DNA from: Bradysia coprophila
Taxonomy: Eukaryota; Arthropoda; Insecta; Diptera; Sciaridae
Reading direction: 5' to 3'
Assembly (NCBI RefSeq): GCF_014529535.1
Contig: NW_023504022.1
Span: forward strand, 9,177,028 to 9,241,027
Length of the DNA stretch: 64,000 nt
The number at the start of each line of letters is the position of its first letter. Position 1 is the stretch's first letter. Positions 46,494 to 58,700 of the stretch are shown in pieces. Made by a program: the position numbers and the translations under genes. Below the pieces are notes generated by a model. That model searched no databases. It worked only from the letters and a program-made list of their open reading frames with translations, and was not told the origin of the DNA.

Positions 46494-47886
46494 AGCCCCG
46501 TACGAAGTACAAAGGGGCTTATAGGATTACGATGCCGTGTGTAATTGATGGAATTCGAAGCAGACGGTAAGGGCAAAGTGTTTGCCTATGTTCATAGATG
46601 ACGAATCCGCAATAAAAATTTTGTCTGTCCGTCTGTCCGTCACGTCGATCTTGAGTAAATCAAATCCGATTTCAAAATTTTTTTTTTCCCTGAAAGATAG
46701 TCGAAATAGTGAGGCTAAGTTCGAAGATGGGCATATTCGGGTCGGTCCTTCGTGAGTTAGGGCCACCTAAGTGATTTAAGGTCTTTTGGTGATATTTATG
46801 GCAAAATAAACGATGGAAATGTAAATGACACGGCAAATGATAGGTATTGTCAATACCAATCCAGGAAAGAAAAGGTTTTTAAAATCGGGTGAGTGGACTG
46901 TGAGTTAGGGCCTTAGAAGTGAAAAGCTACTAGGGCCCTATGTGTATTTTACATAGAACTCGAGTAAATTTCATTCGTTTTTCGTAATTTTTGTTTGATT
47001 TGGAAGTTAATGGAATGCCGAATAGAATGTTGTTGAAAAAAAAAAAAAATTGGGTCCTTGGACTAAGGCCACTACTAGGGCCCTATGTGTATTTTACATA
47101 TAACTCGAGCAAATTTCATCCGTTTTTCGTAATTTTTGTTTCATTTGGAAGGTAATCAAAGGCCGAATAGAATGTTGTTGAAAAAAAATTAAATTTGGGT
47201 CCTCGGACTAAGGCCGCTACTAGGGCCCTATGTGTATTTTACATACAACTCGAGTAAATTTCATTCGTTTTTCGTAATTTTTGTGTCATTTGGAAGGTAA
47301 TCGAACGCCGAATAGAAAGTTGTTGAAAAAAAAATTAAATTTGGGTCCTTGGACTAAGGCCACTACTAGGGCCCTATGTGTATTTTACATAGAACTCGAG
47401 TAAATTTCATTCGTTTTTCGTAATTTTTGTTTCTTTTGGAAGGTAATCAAAGGCCGAATAGAATGTTGTTGAAAAAAAATTAAATTTGGGCCCTTGGACT
47501 AAGGCCACTACTAGGGCCCTATGTGTATTTTACATACAACTCGAGTAAATTTCATCCGTTTTTCGTAATTTTTGTTTGATTTGGAAGGTAATCAAAGGCC
47601 GAATAGAATGTTGTTGAAAAAAAGTAAATTTGGGTGCTCGGACTAAGGCCGGTACTAGGGCCCTATGTGTATTTTACATATAACTCGAGCAAATTTCATC
47701 CGTTTTTCGTAATTTTGGTTTCATTTGGAAGATAATCAAAGGCCGAATAGAATGTAGTTAAAAAAAAATTTGGGTCCTCGGACTGAGGCCGATACTAGGC
47801 CCTATGTATTTTTTATACACAAAAAATTAAAATTTTAGGGCGATTTGAAATTTTTGTTTCATTTGAAAGGAACGTCGTACGGGGCT
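46494..47886. mobile_element. 1.4-kb inverted-repeat element carrying a 145-bp tandem array
   Basis: AGCCCCGTACGA at 46494-46505 and TCGTACGGGGCT at 47875-47886 are exact inverse partners, with further partial match inward (AGTAC and ACGTTCC). Inside, units start at 46931, 47076, 47221, 47367, 47512, 47656 and 47796 (TAGGGCCCTATGTGTATTTT), giving six full copies of 144-146 bp and a shorter, decayed last one. Unit motifs include AACTCGAGTAAATTTCAT and GCCGAATAGAATGTTGTTG followed by an A-run. There is no coding capacity. The class is unknown and no target duplication was found. Confidence 0.75.
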
Positions 47887-50239
47887 TCGTAATTGTGCTA
47901 TGCGCAATTTTTAAGATGTACGCATTACATAATAATTTTACTTTAACTACATTAACCGGCGCAATAGGCTTACGGTCAAAGTAGGGTGACAGACGCACTA
48001 GGGTCACGTACGCAATAGATATACGGGTTTGTACGAGGCTCAGTCGCAGCAAACGCTCCGACTTTTCTGATGGCTCGTTTTTTTGCTAGTAGTCTTACAA
48101 TTCATTCGAAAAGCAGATCAATGCTGTATGGTAACAATAGTACATGTTCGTTGTAACACAAAACCACTGCTGACATCAGTCTCGGACTGAAGCATAACAA
48201 CAGCATATAAATCCACGCATGATTACTTCATTCAAATGTTTCTGATATTCATGATACACTCACTCACTGTGTGGTGGTGACTTCATTGAATACCATGTTT
48301 ACGGAATGCATAACGAAACAGAATGAATTCTAAATATTATGTTGATGTTACGGCCCATCAATAAAATTTAAATTTCAAAATATATCGATTTATAATACTG
48401 GTGCGACTGGTGCTGAGGGCATCGCATTTTATCAGATCTGGCAAACCAAAATTTTATTCCGAAAATTAATTAAAATCACCGGTCATTGGTGTGACGCGTA
48501 AAATCCGATCTGACGTTCAACAGCTTATACATTGAGTCATTTACAATCGTTACATTAATCCGCAGTCTCATTTCCAAGAATTCGTTGCTGAATACATTGA
48601 AAAACCGACCGTAACATTTGCATAAATTTTCGCTTTTATGGAATTTGTTTTCATTTTTTTTGTTATTCGGTGTAGTAAACGTAATAAATGGCATGTTTCC
48701 AGCCACTAAGTGTGGAACACACCTTTTATATTCTTACATAATTACAATTTTTTTTCCATTTAAATCTGTTTTGCACGCCATTACAGTGAACCGTTGATCC
48801 ACTTTCGAAAAAATGCGAGCAAATCTATTCGAAATTTACTGTCTAAGGTCACATTCCGTTTATCCTGATTAGTTTAGCCGTATGCTCTGGGAAAACGATT
48901 AAATTTGATCTTACCAATACTATATGAAGTATGACAAACCGTTCATCATTTATTCAAATCATGTAGTCTAACACCGACACACAACCTGTGTCTGGTCTGG
49001 AAATGAAAATATTCAATACACAAATTCGCGATTGAAAAATGTGGCCGTATAAAAAGTGATGGAACATTTACGATTCGATACGGTGTGGTGTGTCTGTTTG
49101 CATTCATGAATGAGTTGGTTTTGGTTTGGATATCGAAAATTGTAGGTTCGTCAGAAAGCAATACAATGCGTTTTATGTCATGCATGCAATATAACCTACA
49201 CTAACCACATATCAGCGAGAAAATGGGTTTGACGTTGTTGTAAATCAGTTTAAATATTCCGATAAAATTTAAACCTAATGATCGTGGTCTTGTTTACGTA
49301 AGGTCAACGACTTATGGGTGTAAGGTTGTTAAACTCTCGCTGAATTTTTCGAACAGATTTCTTTATTTTATGATCCGGAAACATTTCGACGCAGAAAAAT
49401 GAGGAATGTTTCGTGTTTGCATCATGCACTTTTTGAACTTCAATCAAAATCTACGCATTCCACTGAAGAGACTTCATCATAAATTTATTTAAAAGTTGTT
49501 CGATGCATTTCATGTATGGAATCATTCACATGTTGCTTATTAACAGCTGCATGTCGTGTAATGTCTGCTATTTCGAAATATTAAACACATCAACTGTCTG
49601 TTTCTTGAACAGTTTGAATATTTTGAACTGGCTATTCTCAAATTTGTTACAAAATCGGTTAAAATTTAAGGAACAAAGAAGTAATGCCTCTTGAGAATCA
49701 TTATGATACATAGGCTACAAAAATGACTTGCACGAGATCGTGCCAAAATACTCTTCTTTCTCCAACTCGTCAATTATTCGTCTCAGGCTGTACTTAGAAT
49801 TGACCAAGGAATCCGAAACAACAACAAAAAAAATTCAAAAATTAATTTTTCCCATGCCTTTTGGCTGATTTTTGATTTCGGGGTAGTAGCATGAGGTTGC
49901 ACACATTGTTGACTGATACCACGGGCACTTTGGAACAGAATGCATTACTGCTTCTGAGGAGCCCAGCTATAAAATACCAGCAGAGAGTTGATGATCTTCG
50001 TCTTCACTCGGGCAGCGTAACTCTGTCAGTGTTCCCGACTAAGATCTTTTGACGAAAAATTTCAACATGATTTACATATAAAATCGACAAATCATGGTAT
50101 AAAATGTCATGTGAGGTATGCCTGAACAGTGTATCTCATAGAGAATCCATTGGAGAGACGTTTTTTGAAAACGAGCTAAAAATACCCGCTCGGCGCTGTT
50201 TTGGAAGCCCAAAGTTGGCAAAAATTTGATATGATTAGC
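47887..50239. other. Non-coding region
   Basis: No gene, RNA or clear repeat recognised. Short frames only. Confidence 0.4.
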
Positions 50240-50250
50240 CAGTCAATTAG

Positions 50251-50338
50251 TGTTTCCATTTGATAATTTTGGCGCAAAATTTGAATTTGCAAAGGCATTT
50301 TCAAATTTTGCGCCAAAATATCATAAACTGGAAACACT
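50251..50338. mobile_element. 88-bp MITE nested in the left arm
   Basis: GTGTTTCCA at the left and TGGAAACACT at the right are inverse partners, continued by TTTTGGCGCAAAATTTGAA and TTCAAATTTTGCGCC. TA lies on both sides. Removing it restores the continuous left arm of the host element, which proves the insertion order. A related partial copy is at 61731-61795. Confidence 0.8.
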
Positions 50339-51132
50339 TAGAGCTCGTTCAGGAACGATTTTTTCTTCACTCAGTGAAGATTTGACGATTCGTTTAATGT
50401 TACACTAACAGTTGTCTGACGTTTGCCGTTCAGATACGTTAGTGAAAGTTACGAGTTAATTTTCTGTTTATGTTTACATTCCCACAGAGGGATTCTGTTG
50501 AATTTCGACTGACCGAAATCGGCGCTATTTTTTCTGGGACTTCTTTATATATGCCTAGTTAGGCTTTGTTGCCTAGGCCCCAAAACAAGTCTAATATTTT
50601 TTTGATCTTCCGAAAAAGTCGAAAAATGGGGTTTCGTAGTCCGGATTTCATTTCCGTAAGGTGGCGAGGATACGAGCGTGTATGGGTTCGTTGGAAAGCT
50701 GAGGTCGAGTATTCTCGGGGAAAATATTAATTTCAAAAAATTGTATGACAAACGGCCGAATGACTTCCGAAAAATTTCTCAAAACCGATGGAACGTAGGT
50801 GAACTTTGACGAGGGCTGTGACCTCCACCTCACTAATGCAATTATTTGATTAAATTATTATTTATTATGAATGTGGAGGACCTCAATTTTACAGTGATAC
50901 TCACTTGCGTCCTTAACTTGCCTTAACGGACAAACTTACTAGACCGAAAGTGGAGGGGAACGGAACTTATATACAAAATGAAGAGGAAGGAGGTGCCAAA
51001 AACAACTGACAACAGAACTATTTTGTTTCTTAGAAATTTATTTGACCATGACGAACATCACTCATTCAGAATTCATTCGACGCAATGAAAAGTCAGAAAA
51101 AAATATTTTCGCACAGTCTACAGTGCGCTTTT

Positions 51133-51730
51133 CTAAGATCGACCATCCAGTTCGACCATTTCTTTGATCATCTGAATTGCATCAGGCGTCTCCTCATATG
51201 CCTCGTAATAGTATTGAATGGTTTCCTGGGCATGATCTTCACTTCCTTCACTGTACCGACACGCTGTCATTGCGTCCTAATAATCTTTCGGATCGATGAG
51301 ACCGGGCCAACTGTACTTATTCCTCGTCTGAAAAAAGCCGAGCAACATTTCCAGTGCATGATCCAAATAGTCGACGAGAAGATATCTTGTTCGTATATAA
51401 TTGCGCGTATCCAAGATTTCCCAAATACGCTCCCCTTCCGTTTCGAACACATTCGCCGGCAACATGAAACTTGGTGGTTCTGATGTACTCGACAGCAATA
51501 TACTGTCTGTACTGTGGTTACTTGCAGCCCCCAGCTCGTACAGGATTACTTTTAGCACAACATCCGTTTATATGTAAATCCGTTCTATGAAAAAGTTCTG
51601 TTAGGTCGGTGTCAGATCGATTTGACATCGGAAAATCTCTGTTCTTGAACTGTCGACGCTGGCATATCGTATCATCAAATGGTCCACAGAAATCGAAATG
51701 ATTTATATCCGCAGACCACAACACATCCAT
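51133..51730 (-). pseudogene. Broken coding remnant inside the inverted-repeat element
   Basis: The minus strand reads MDVLWSADINHFDFCGPFDD...TDLTELFHRTD in one frame (51518-51730), then in another frame (from 51558) PSFMLPANVFETEGERIW, YLLVDYLDHALEMLLGFFQ, KYSWPGLIDPKDY, a TAG at 51277-51279, and in the same frame DAMTACRYSEGSEDHAQET...DAIQMIKEMVELDGRS to a TAG at 51133-51135. The residue composition is protein-like over about 200 codons. A frameshift near 51550-51580 and the internal stop break it. I do not recognise the family. It may be a host gene piece captured by the element or the element's own decayed gene. Confidence 0.5.
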
Positions 51731-51902
51731 TGTTAATTCACTTCACCGAAGTTTCATGACATTTGGGTAACATTTCACGACCAAAATACATCGTGAGAAA
51801 TCTAACCTCACAGTTACACCTGTCATCGTTAACTGAACGAAACTCAGTGAAGAAAAAATCGTTCCTGAACGAGCTCTTAATTGACTGGGTAACATTGATG
51901 AC

Positions 51903-52222
51903 TTTTAAGGCGAGTACACAGTTCCTGAAAAATGGTTGAAAATGACTGAAAAAAGCATACGGTCCACTGGCTGAAAAATGTTTGAAAAATGTGTGAATTC
52001 ACAGTCCAAAGTGACCAATTTATGTTTTAATGGAATTGAAATCCTGCGCTATTGGTAACTTTGGTGAAATATAATTACCAAGAGCGCAGTATTTGTATAC
52101 CATTAGAGTGTAAATCGGTAACTTTGGACTGTAATCCCACACAGTTTTCAGCCAGTGGACCGTATGCTATTTTTCAGTCATTTTTCAACCATTTTTCAGG
52201 TACTGTGTACTCATTTTAAAAC
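51903..52222. mobile_element. MITE with arms of about 65 bp
   Basis: GAGTACACAG through TGAAAAATGGTTGAAAATGA and AGCATACGGTCCACTGGCTG on the left is repeated inversely on the right (CAGCCAGTGGACCGTATGCT, TCATTTTTCAACCATTTTTC, CTGTGTACTC). Inside, a second inverted pair (CAGTCCAAAGT and ACTTTGGACTG; GGTAACTTTGGTGAAA) surrounds a short loop. Nearly the whole element can fold on itself. Confidence 0.85.
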
Positions 52223-54426
52223 GTTGTATTCCGTACAGGTCTTAAAAAGTTCATATTTTCACAAAAATTCTAAAATGTTGAATGTGAACGTGAACAACGT
52301 CAATTGATTCTTAAAATTCATTTACTACCAATGTACAACTTCAACAATTAAGTTATGACTCATTGAATGAATATGAACGTCTTTCCAAGAACCGTAGATG
52401 TATTTCGTAAAATCCATTCTGGCATAGTGTCGTTCGATGGAACATCGACATTGCTCATGAAAATCATCTTATTTCAATGGTAATTTCCAGATACCATTAA
52501 GAGCACACTAAACGCTGCTTACAAAAGAAAATAAAATTAAATTTTCTGTAAAGAGACACGTATCGAATCCACGCAAGAAGAATATGAGTGTTTGGCTATA
52601 CAATCATTATGGTAAATACTTTACACAGTTGGAGACGATCTGTTCAATCTAATTTCTTTAGTAAGAACAAAATGGCCAAAAAAATGAATGATAAACATCC
52701 TTTCATGTTGTGTTGCAGGCAATTTATTTAATTTAATTTCACTACCAGAGACTTAGACTATGTCATGTACTGGTATCTTGTAAAACATATGCTTTCTCTC
52801 TCTGTACAAGAATATTATCAAAATATTATAATGTGGCGCATTCAAGCACTTTTATCGTAATTTTTTGTTGTGTTGTCTAATTTTACAGAATGCAGTTGTA
52901 TTTTCGTAGAATAACTTTCAGTATTTGTAGTGGCAATGGCTGTACTAAAATAGAATTTATTTTTAAATCTGCTTCGGTTCTGACGAGACATATTATATTT
53001 CGAAAATTTGCGCTTTGTTTACCCTCTTGTTTAGTTCGTTTTATCCAGAAAATCAACATTATGGTGACAACGATTCAATTATTTTAGCAAACAAAACAAT
53101 TTTGAATTAATTTTTTAATGAACACTGTACGAACACCATAAACGATTCCCCAACACGTAGCACACTTCATAATTATAACAATAATTTATTCTCACCTATC
53201 AGGTATTGTTGTCTATAATACACGCATCAGGTCACAGAAAATTGATAAGGCTTACCGCCATGCCATATCCATATTATGGAATTTAGGTTCGGTCTTGGGC
53301 TTGAAATCAGAGATGTGCGTTTATTTGTCAAATTATGAAAATTCTTGCGCGTTATTTTTCCGGACAATTAATCATTTGCTGACACTTTTCAACTCTCGAA
53401 AATTATTTACAATTTCTGCTTCACTAAAACAAAGTAAACATTCAACAAGTTAATGATGGAAATGGTTTTTCATGGTGGGTTTTGTTGGGTGGTTGAGATT
53501 GTTGTCGCAAATTAGGTATGTGTGCCGCTGGCGTCATAGTTTATTTTTAGCGACAATATACAATTTGTTACATTGACCCGAATAGTTTTAAAAGAGCAAT
53601 TGGTCTGAACAAAACGTTAAATTTAACTTAGTCCTAATTCGTGAGCCTATTCTGAATCATTCCGTTTATATTTTCATGTCAATCGTACACTTATAAATTT
53701 GAATTTCGTGATATTAAAAGTAATGAGACCGCAAAAATGCAAAAAAATGAAAATGAATGCACTGCGGTGTTTGCATTCCAAATGAAAAGTTATTTTCGGT
53801 TAATTAAAATTTATTGATCAAAATCGATAATTCCAATTTTCACAGAGTGTACAATGCACCGATGTTCATCCTTTTTTATTATGAATTAAAACATCGTTTT
53901 GCAATAAAGAAAAGTTTGTTTCATCCTCCTACGTCCTCATTAGCTCTGTTCACGTTGAAAAATACGGTTTAGAACTTTCGGAGGAATGTGGATTTCGTTT
54001 CTTTCTCAACTACTAACAGACTAGAAGATCAAAAGGACATACAAATGTTAAAATAGAAACGCTTGGCACCGTTGGTTCCTTCGGGAAATAACGAAGAAGT
54101 TCAATCTGAAACGGATGGGAATGTAGAAGAAATCAAGATACCGGCGGAAATGCACAATGACGTCACGGTTGAAGAAATGGAGGAAGGCATTCTGGAGTGG
54201 CTTCGTGAAAAAAATTTCTATAAGGAACAAAAAAGGGATGGCCACCGAACAGAGTAGTATCAGACTTTTTTCTGTCAAGAAAGAACGTTGATACTACTCA
54301 AGTCCAACTCCTACGTCATATAAACGCATAGCACCGAATAGAAACGCATAACAACGCATGGAAACGCATAGCTGCGAAAGTTATGAACCACATTTTTCAA
54401 CCTGAATAGGGCTAGTCCTCATTGTT
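52223..54426. other. Non-coding region
   Basis: No gene supported. A hairpin AGTAGTATCA ... TGATACTACT lies near 54253-54298, and short AACGCATAG units follow at 54325-54375. Confidence 0.4.
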
Positions 54427-54575
54427 ATTATTAGAACGTTCAGGCCCGAACTTAACCGATGGGCAATGCATCAATAGCCAAAGGGCTTTTTGCTTTTTAT
54501 AAAAATGAAAGGCAATGAAGGGCCTTTAAACATTTTCGGTATACAACTCCCGAAGGGCTTTTTTGAGCCAGTACG
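54427..54575. mobile_element. Short MITE with GGCCCGAAC ends, copy 2
   Basis: Starts CAGGCCCGAACTTAACCGAT and ends GAGCCAGTACGGTCCTCAAG. It shares GATGGGC, GGGCCTTT and CCGAAGGGCTTTTT with the copy at 28196-28343. Confidence 0.6.
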
Positions 54576-55703
54576 GTCCTCAAGGAAAAATTATAACGAA
54601 CGTGCATCTGTGATATTCGATTACAATGTTATCCTATGGCTGTGCATTTCTGTTACATTGATTTGAGTTACATTGCGACTAATGGACAAATCGAGAAAAA
54701 AATTGTGTCCCTCTGAATCGGGCATAAAATTTTCATTTCGAAGCTTTTCAAGTCCATTAATTTAAGTGGCTATAAAGAGTACATCCAAATTCATTTTTAT
54801 TTTGAGTACATGCATGACCATCTGGTGCATAGCTTGTTTTTTTCTTGTGTGTGGTAAATAAATCCATCAAATCGTAAAACATAAATTTGTTTTAATAATA
54901 AAAAAACGTATTTTTCCCGGGCTGGCTGGTGCGTTTTTTTTTTATTTTATCAAAAAGATAAGTTCGTTTTTTTGGCGAAAAATCTTATCGTAAATTTAGT
55001 TGTTTGTATACATTAGAATAATGTGTGTAAAGCACAAAACATGATGTTGTTAAACAGAGCTGCCGATACGTATGAAAAAAAAAAAATCTTGAAATACACC
55101 AGCCTGTGTACATAAAATGCTTTGAATGATAGCCGGCAACATTCTATATAAACTTTAATATTTTTTGTTACTCTTTCCACATTACATTCAGTTAATATCG
55201 AGTGAGTGGTCTGTTCATTTGAATTTAAGATTATAAAAAACGTTTTACAAAAATAAAACATTTTATTGGAAATGAGAAAATATCAACAACAAAATTTCTT
55301 TCTTTCTAGGTAATCGAGCAATGAGTAATTTTCGCATAAACGTTTGAGATAAGAATCCTGAGAAAATTATTCGAAAGATTGGATTTTCTTTCTTTTTTTT
55401 CGAAAAAAGAATTGACATCAAACATTTGTTAATTCGGAATTTTGTGTTTTAGTGTCTATTATATAGAAAAAGAAACAAAATAATAAAACACAACTGGCGT
55501 GGTATACATAATACATTGATCGTTAAACTGTGGAATTTCAAATATTTTGTAACAAATGTGAGTGAGTGTAGGTGTTAAACGGATCGTATTTTTGTCTATA
55601 CAGAAGTGAATAATTTTTTTCGTTTTTGCTCAATATAAATCTGAGTAAATTTAAATTGGAAATAATGAAAGTGATCGTCTAAGAATTTTATATTGGAATA
55701 AAC
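54576..55703. other. Upstream region of the Ig-receptor gene
   Basis: No exon seen. The 5' untranslated region and promoter of the gene starting at 55704 should lie here; I cannot place them. Confidence 0.4.
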
Positions 55704-58700
55704 ATGAGCGCTACATCTGTGATAAGTTCGATAATTTGGCTGTTCCTATGTGGAATTGTTGGTAAGTTTAATCAGAGATTTCGATGGAAAATTATTTTAA
55801 AATTTTGATCATTCAGTTCATAATTAGATTGAGACGTATCAACTCATAGTCAGGGCAGAGCTTATTATTCGGAATTTTCCGGGAATTCTTACGAAATTAA
55901 ATTTTGTTTAGAATTTCTAGTAAATTTTAAGAATTTTTGCAAGAATTTTAAGGAATTTTAAGAATTCAATCTTAAAAATTCATAAAAAGCATTTTTTGTG
56001 AATTTTTTTAGATTTTTTTTAGAAGTAAAGAACTGAAATTCCGAATAATAAGCTCTGAATCAGGAAATAATGCGGTATCCTGGTAACTTAGCAAAAATTG
56101 GGTTACAGGGAAATTGAACCCATGCAGAACAAACCCACCGGGAAATGTATGATCGGGAAATCAATTTTACATTTTGATTACTGGGAAATGTTTGACCGAC
56201 CGAGAAGAAAACATTTTTCCATGCCAGCAAGCTCGGAATGGCCATAGGATTATTGAATTTCGGCGCACTTTTACACTAAAAATGATTAGCATAACGGCAC
56301 CGGTTACGAACTCTCTTTATTTCTATTACGAGCCCGTGTTCTGTCTCTCTCACGCACGCATGGAGCTATACCATTCGTTTCACCTTTAAGCTTGTTACTA
56401 GAGTGAGACTCGTAACCGGTGCATTTATCTTATTGCTTTGCCCACGTAAAAAATCCCACTTTCATATCTAAGCTGTTACTGATGTTCCCGAGGCTGTTCC
56501 TATCTGTTTCTTCCATTTCTATCATTTCGTATGCTATTTCAAATGATAAATGAGAGAAACCAAGAAGAACAGCATACGAAAGTGGGATATTTCAACAGAA
56601 CTCGATATTGGCCCTTTGATAGGTGGTCCACGCCTGTGGTTAATAAACATAACGTATACCCTTTCGCCTGTTCAACCATCTTCGATCAGCGACTTTATGT
56701 TTGAGTTACATTGAGAGAAATACAATAAAAAAAATTGAATGAATCTCCGCAAGAAAACGTCACTTACATTTTGTCAACAGAAAATCTTGTTTACAAATGG
56801 GCGGATGTTCCAGAGATTACCATTTCCTGAAAGTTCTTTTTTATATATTTTTTTATTATTGTATATCAAAGATATGCTCGGTTCTTGTCGACGATCCTTA
56901 CCATGCAGATATGTTTTCATTGACAAATTTAATACATTGAGTGCTTATCACTTAAAATTATGGATACATCATGGCAGGGCAGTTGATTTGAATGAAGGAA
57001 AAAAATCTGCATTGCATTTTCACAGATAACACGACCAGAATGCAAAAATTTTATCAATTTAAAGTGGACATTCCAAAGTGAATGGTATGCGGTTTTGAGA
57101 TCTAGTTAATTCTAATAAAGATATAGCATTGACGTGTTCCGAAAATATTTTGTTGTATTTTCTATGCGGGCCTATTGAAAATATCAGCCAATTAAGATCA
57201 GATGATATGTCTAATTCAAATATATCATCATCATTTCTCGTGAATGAAACTGCGTTGTATAACAGCAAATATGTTAATTCCACAAAGCGTATCGTCGACA
57301 AATTAATGCTCACGGCGACTGGAAAACAAGAAACTTTAATTAACGAGCAATTTCGTCTGTCTAGGATTTTGTTTGTTTGCTTTGTAGAATTGGTAGTTTC
57401 ATTCAAGTTGTGCCAACGGGGGATGCTGTTTTCGTATTCTCGTCTTTTTTTACCTGTCTAGAATTTGCATCCACTTCCTTTTCTCACATAATCAAAGGAT
57501 GCTTTCTCTTGCATTCAAATATGAATTTTTAATAGATCTTGCCGTCATCTTTCACCTTGGAGGAATAGGATATATTTTTTCGATAAGAGTATAAAACTTT
57601 AAAGAAAATTGCAACGTTATGTACTTTTATATCTTTAAACAATTTTCGTATTTGCAATATTAATGGAATTCCGAAGAAATATTTACAGAGCAAACGAGTA
57701 GAATTATAAACTTTGCTTTTATACCGGACGTGACTGAGAGATCGCATGAAACAATCTTACCTTCAGATCTTTATTTAACCACCGAAAATAAATTGAACAT
57801 TTACATTGACTGAAGGTACATAAGCCACCAGAACAATCGTCGAATCTACTACTTCAAACCAAGTATTTTTATCAGATTAATGAAAATCTTACAGTATTTT
57901 ACGACATTATCTGGGCTCATTGCTCAGTGATTGTTGTCGCTGTTGATAATAGACGACATATCCGACCAGGCTCGTATCTAGAGGAAGGGCTCAGCCCACG
58001 CTGATAATTTCAAAAAATTTGTTGATTTCGCCATATTAAAATTGTTTTTTTTTTAAATAATCAGCCCTCCCTGAGCTAACCTTGCCGTGACCTGCTAGAT
58101 ACTATGCTGTCAGCGCTCTATTTTTTTGTAAACCGAAATGCAGTACTGGAATAAAAGATTGGGCGACTTTAAAGGCTAACTTAGGTTTCCTATCCGCCTA
58201 TGCTTTGTTTCTACCAGAACCGATACAAAAAAGAAAATTCCTCTCACATTCTAATTTCTTACATTTTTCTTCCACTTGCAGCATCACAGGACGACCTCGA
58301 TTATGGCAATGTTGCCGTATTTTTTGGGGCGCCCCTAATTACACCAAATGAAAAAGATGTCACCTTGGAACTGGGCTCAAATGCCACTATGAACTGTGCT
58401 TCCAAATATCCAATAACGTGGAAACCGTTTCCTGTAAGAATTTGTTTTTGAAGAGAAATTTTTCAGAATTTTTATTGTAAAATCATTTGGTGGTAGGACT
58501 TTAATGGCATCTACCATGTAAGCTATAAGGAGGTACCAGAGAATGAACGACGGTACGAGAGTACGATCTATTTGATTGACGTTACGCATTATTATGTGGG
58601 CGATTTTTACTGCGTTAACAACGATTCCTTTGCTGACGAAAATTTGGAAAATCTGAAAACCGAATTTAAAATATCCGGAATTTATGTGTATGTTAATGGT

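Larger units (their letters stand above)
50240..51888. mobile_element. 1.65-kb inverted-repeat element with a nested MITE and a broken coding remnant
   Basis: The right arm (about 51838-51888) reads inversely as CCAGTCAATTAAGAGCTCGT and onward through AACGATTTTTTCTTCACT. The left arm is the same sequence, interrupted after CCAGTCAATTA by the MITE at 50251-50338, and resumes at GAGCTCGTTCAGGAACG (50341). The arms are therefore about 50 bp. The interior holds minus-strand coding remnants (51133-51730). No transposase is recognised. The element is probably non-autonomous. Confidence 0.7.

Noticed and set aside
54063-54257. Acidic 64-codon frame (EEVQSETDGNVEEIK...)
   Set aside because: Starts with TTG, not ATG; no neighbouring exons with compatible phase and no family recognised. 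Composition is protein-like, so it may be a remnant, but I cannot support it.
57129-57461. 110-codon plus-strand frame in receptor intron 1
   Set aside because: No domain, no splice signals in phase with receptor exons, and an equally long antisense frame overlaps it.
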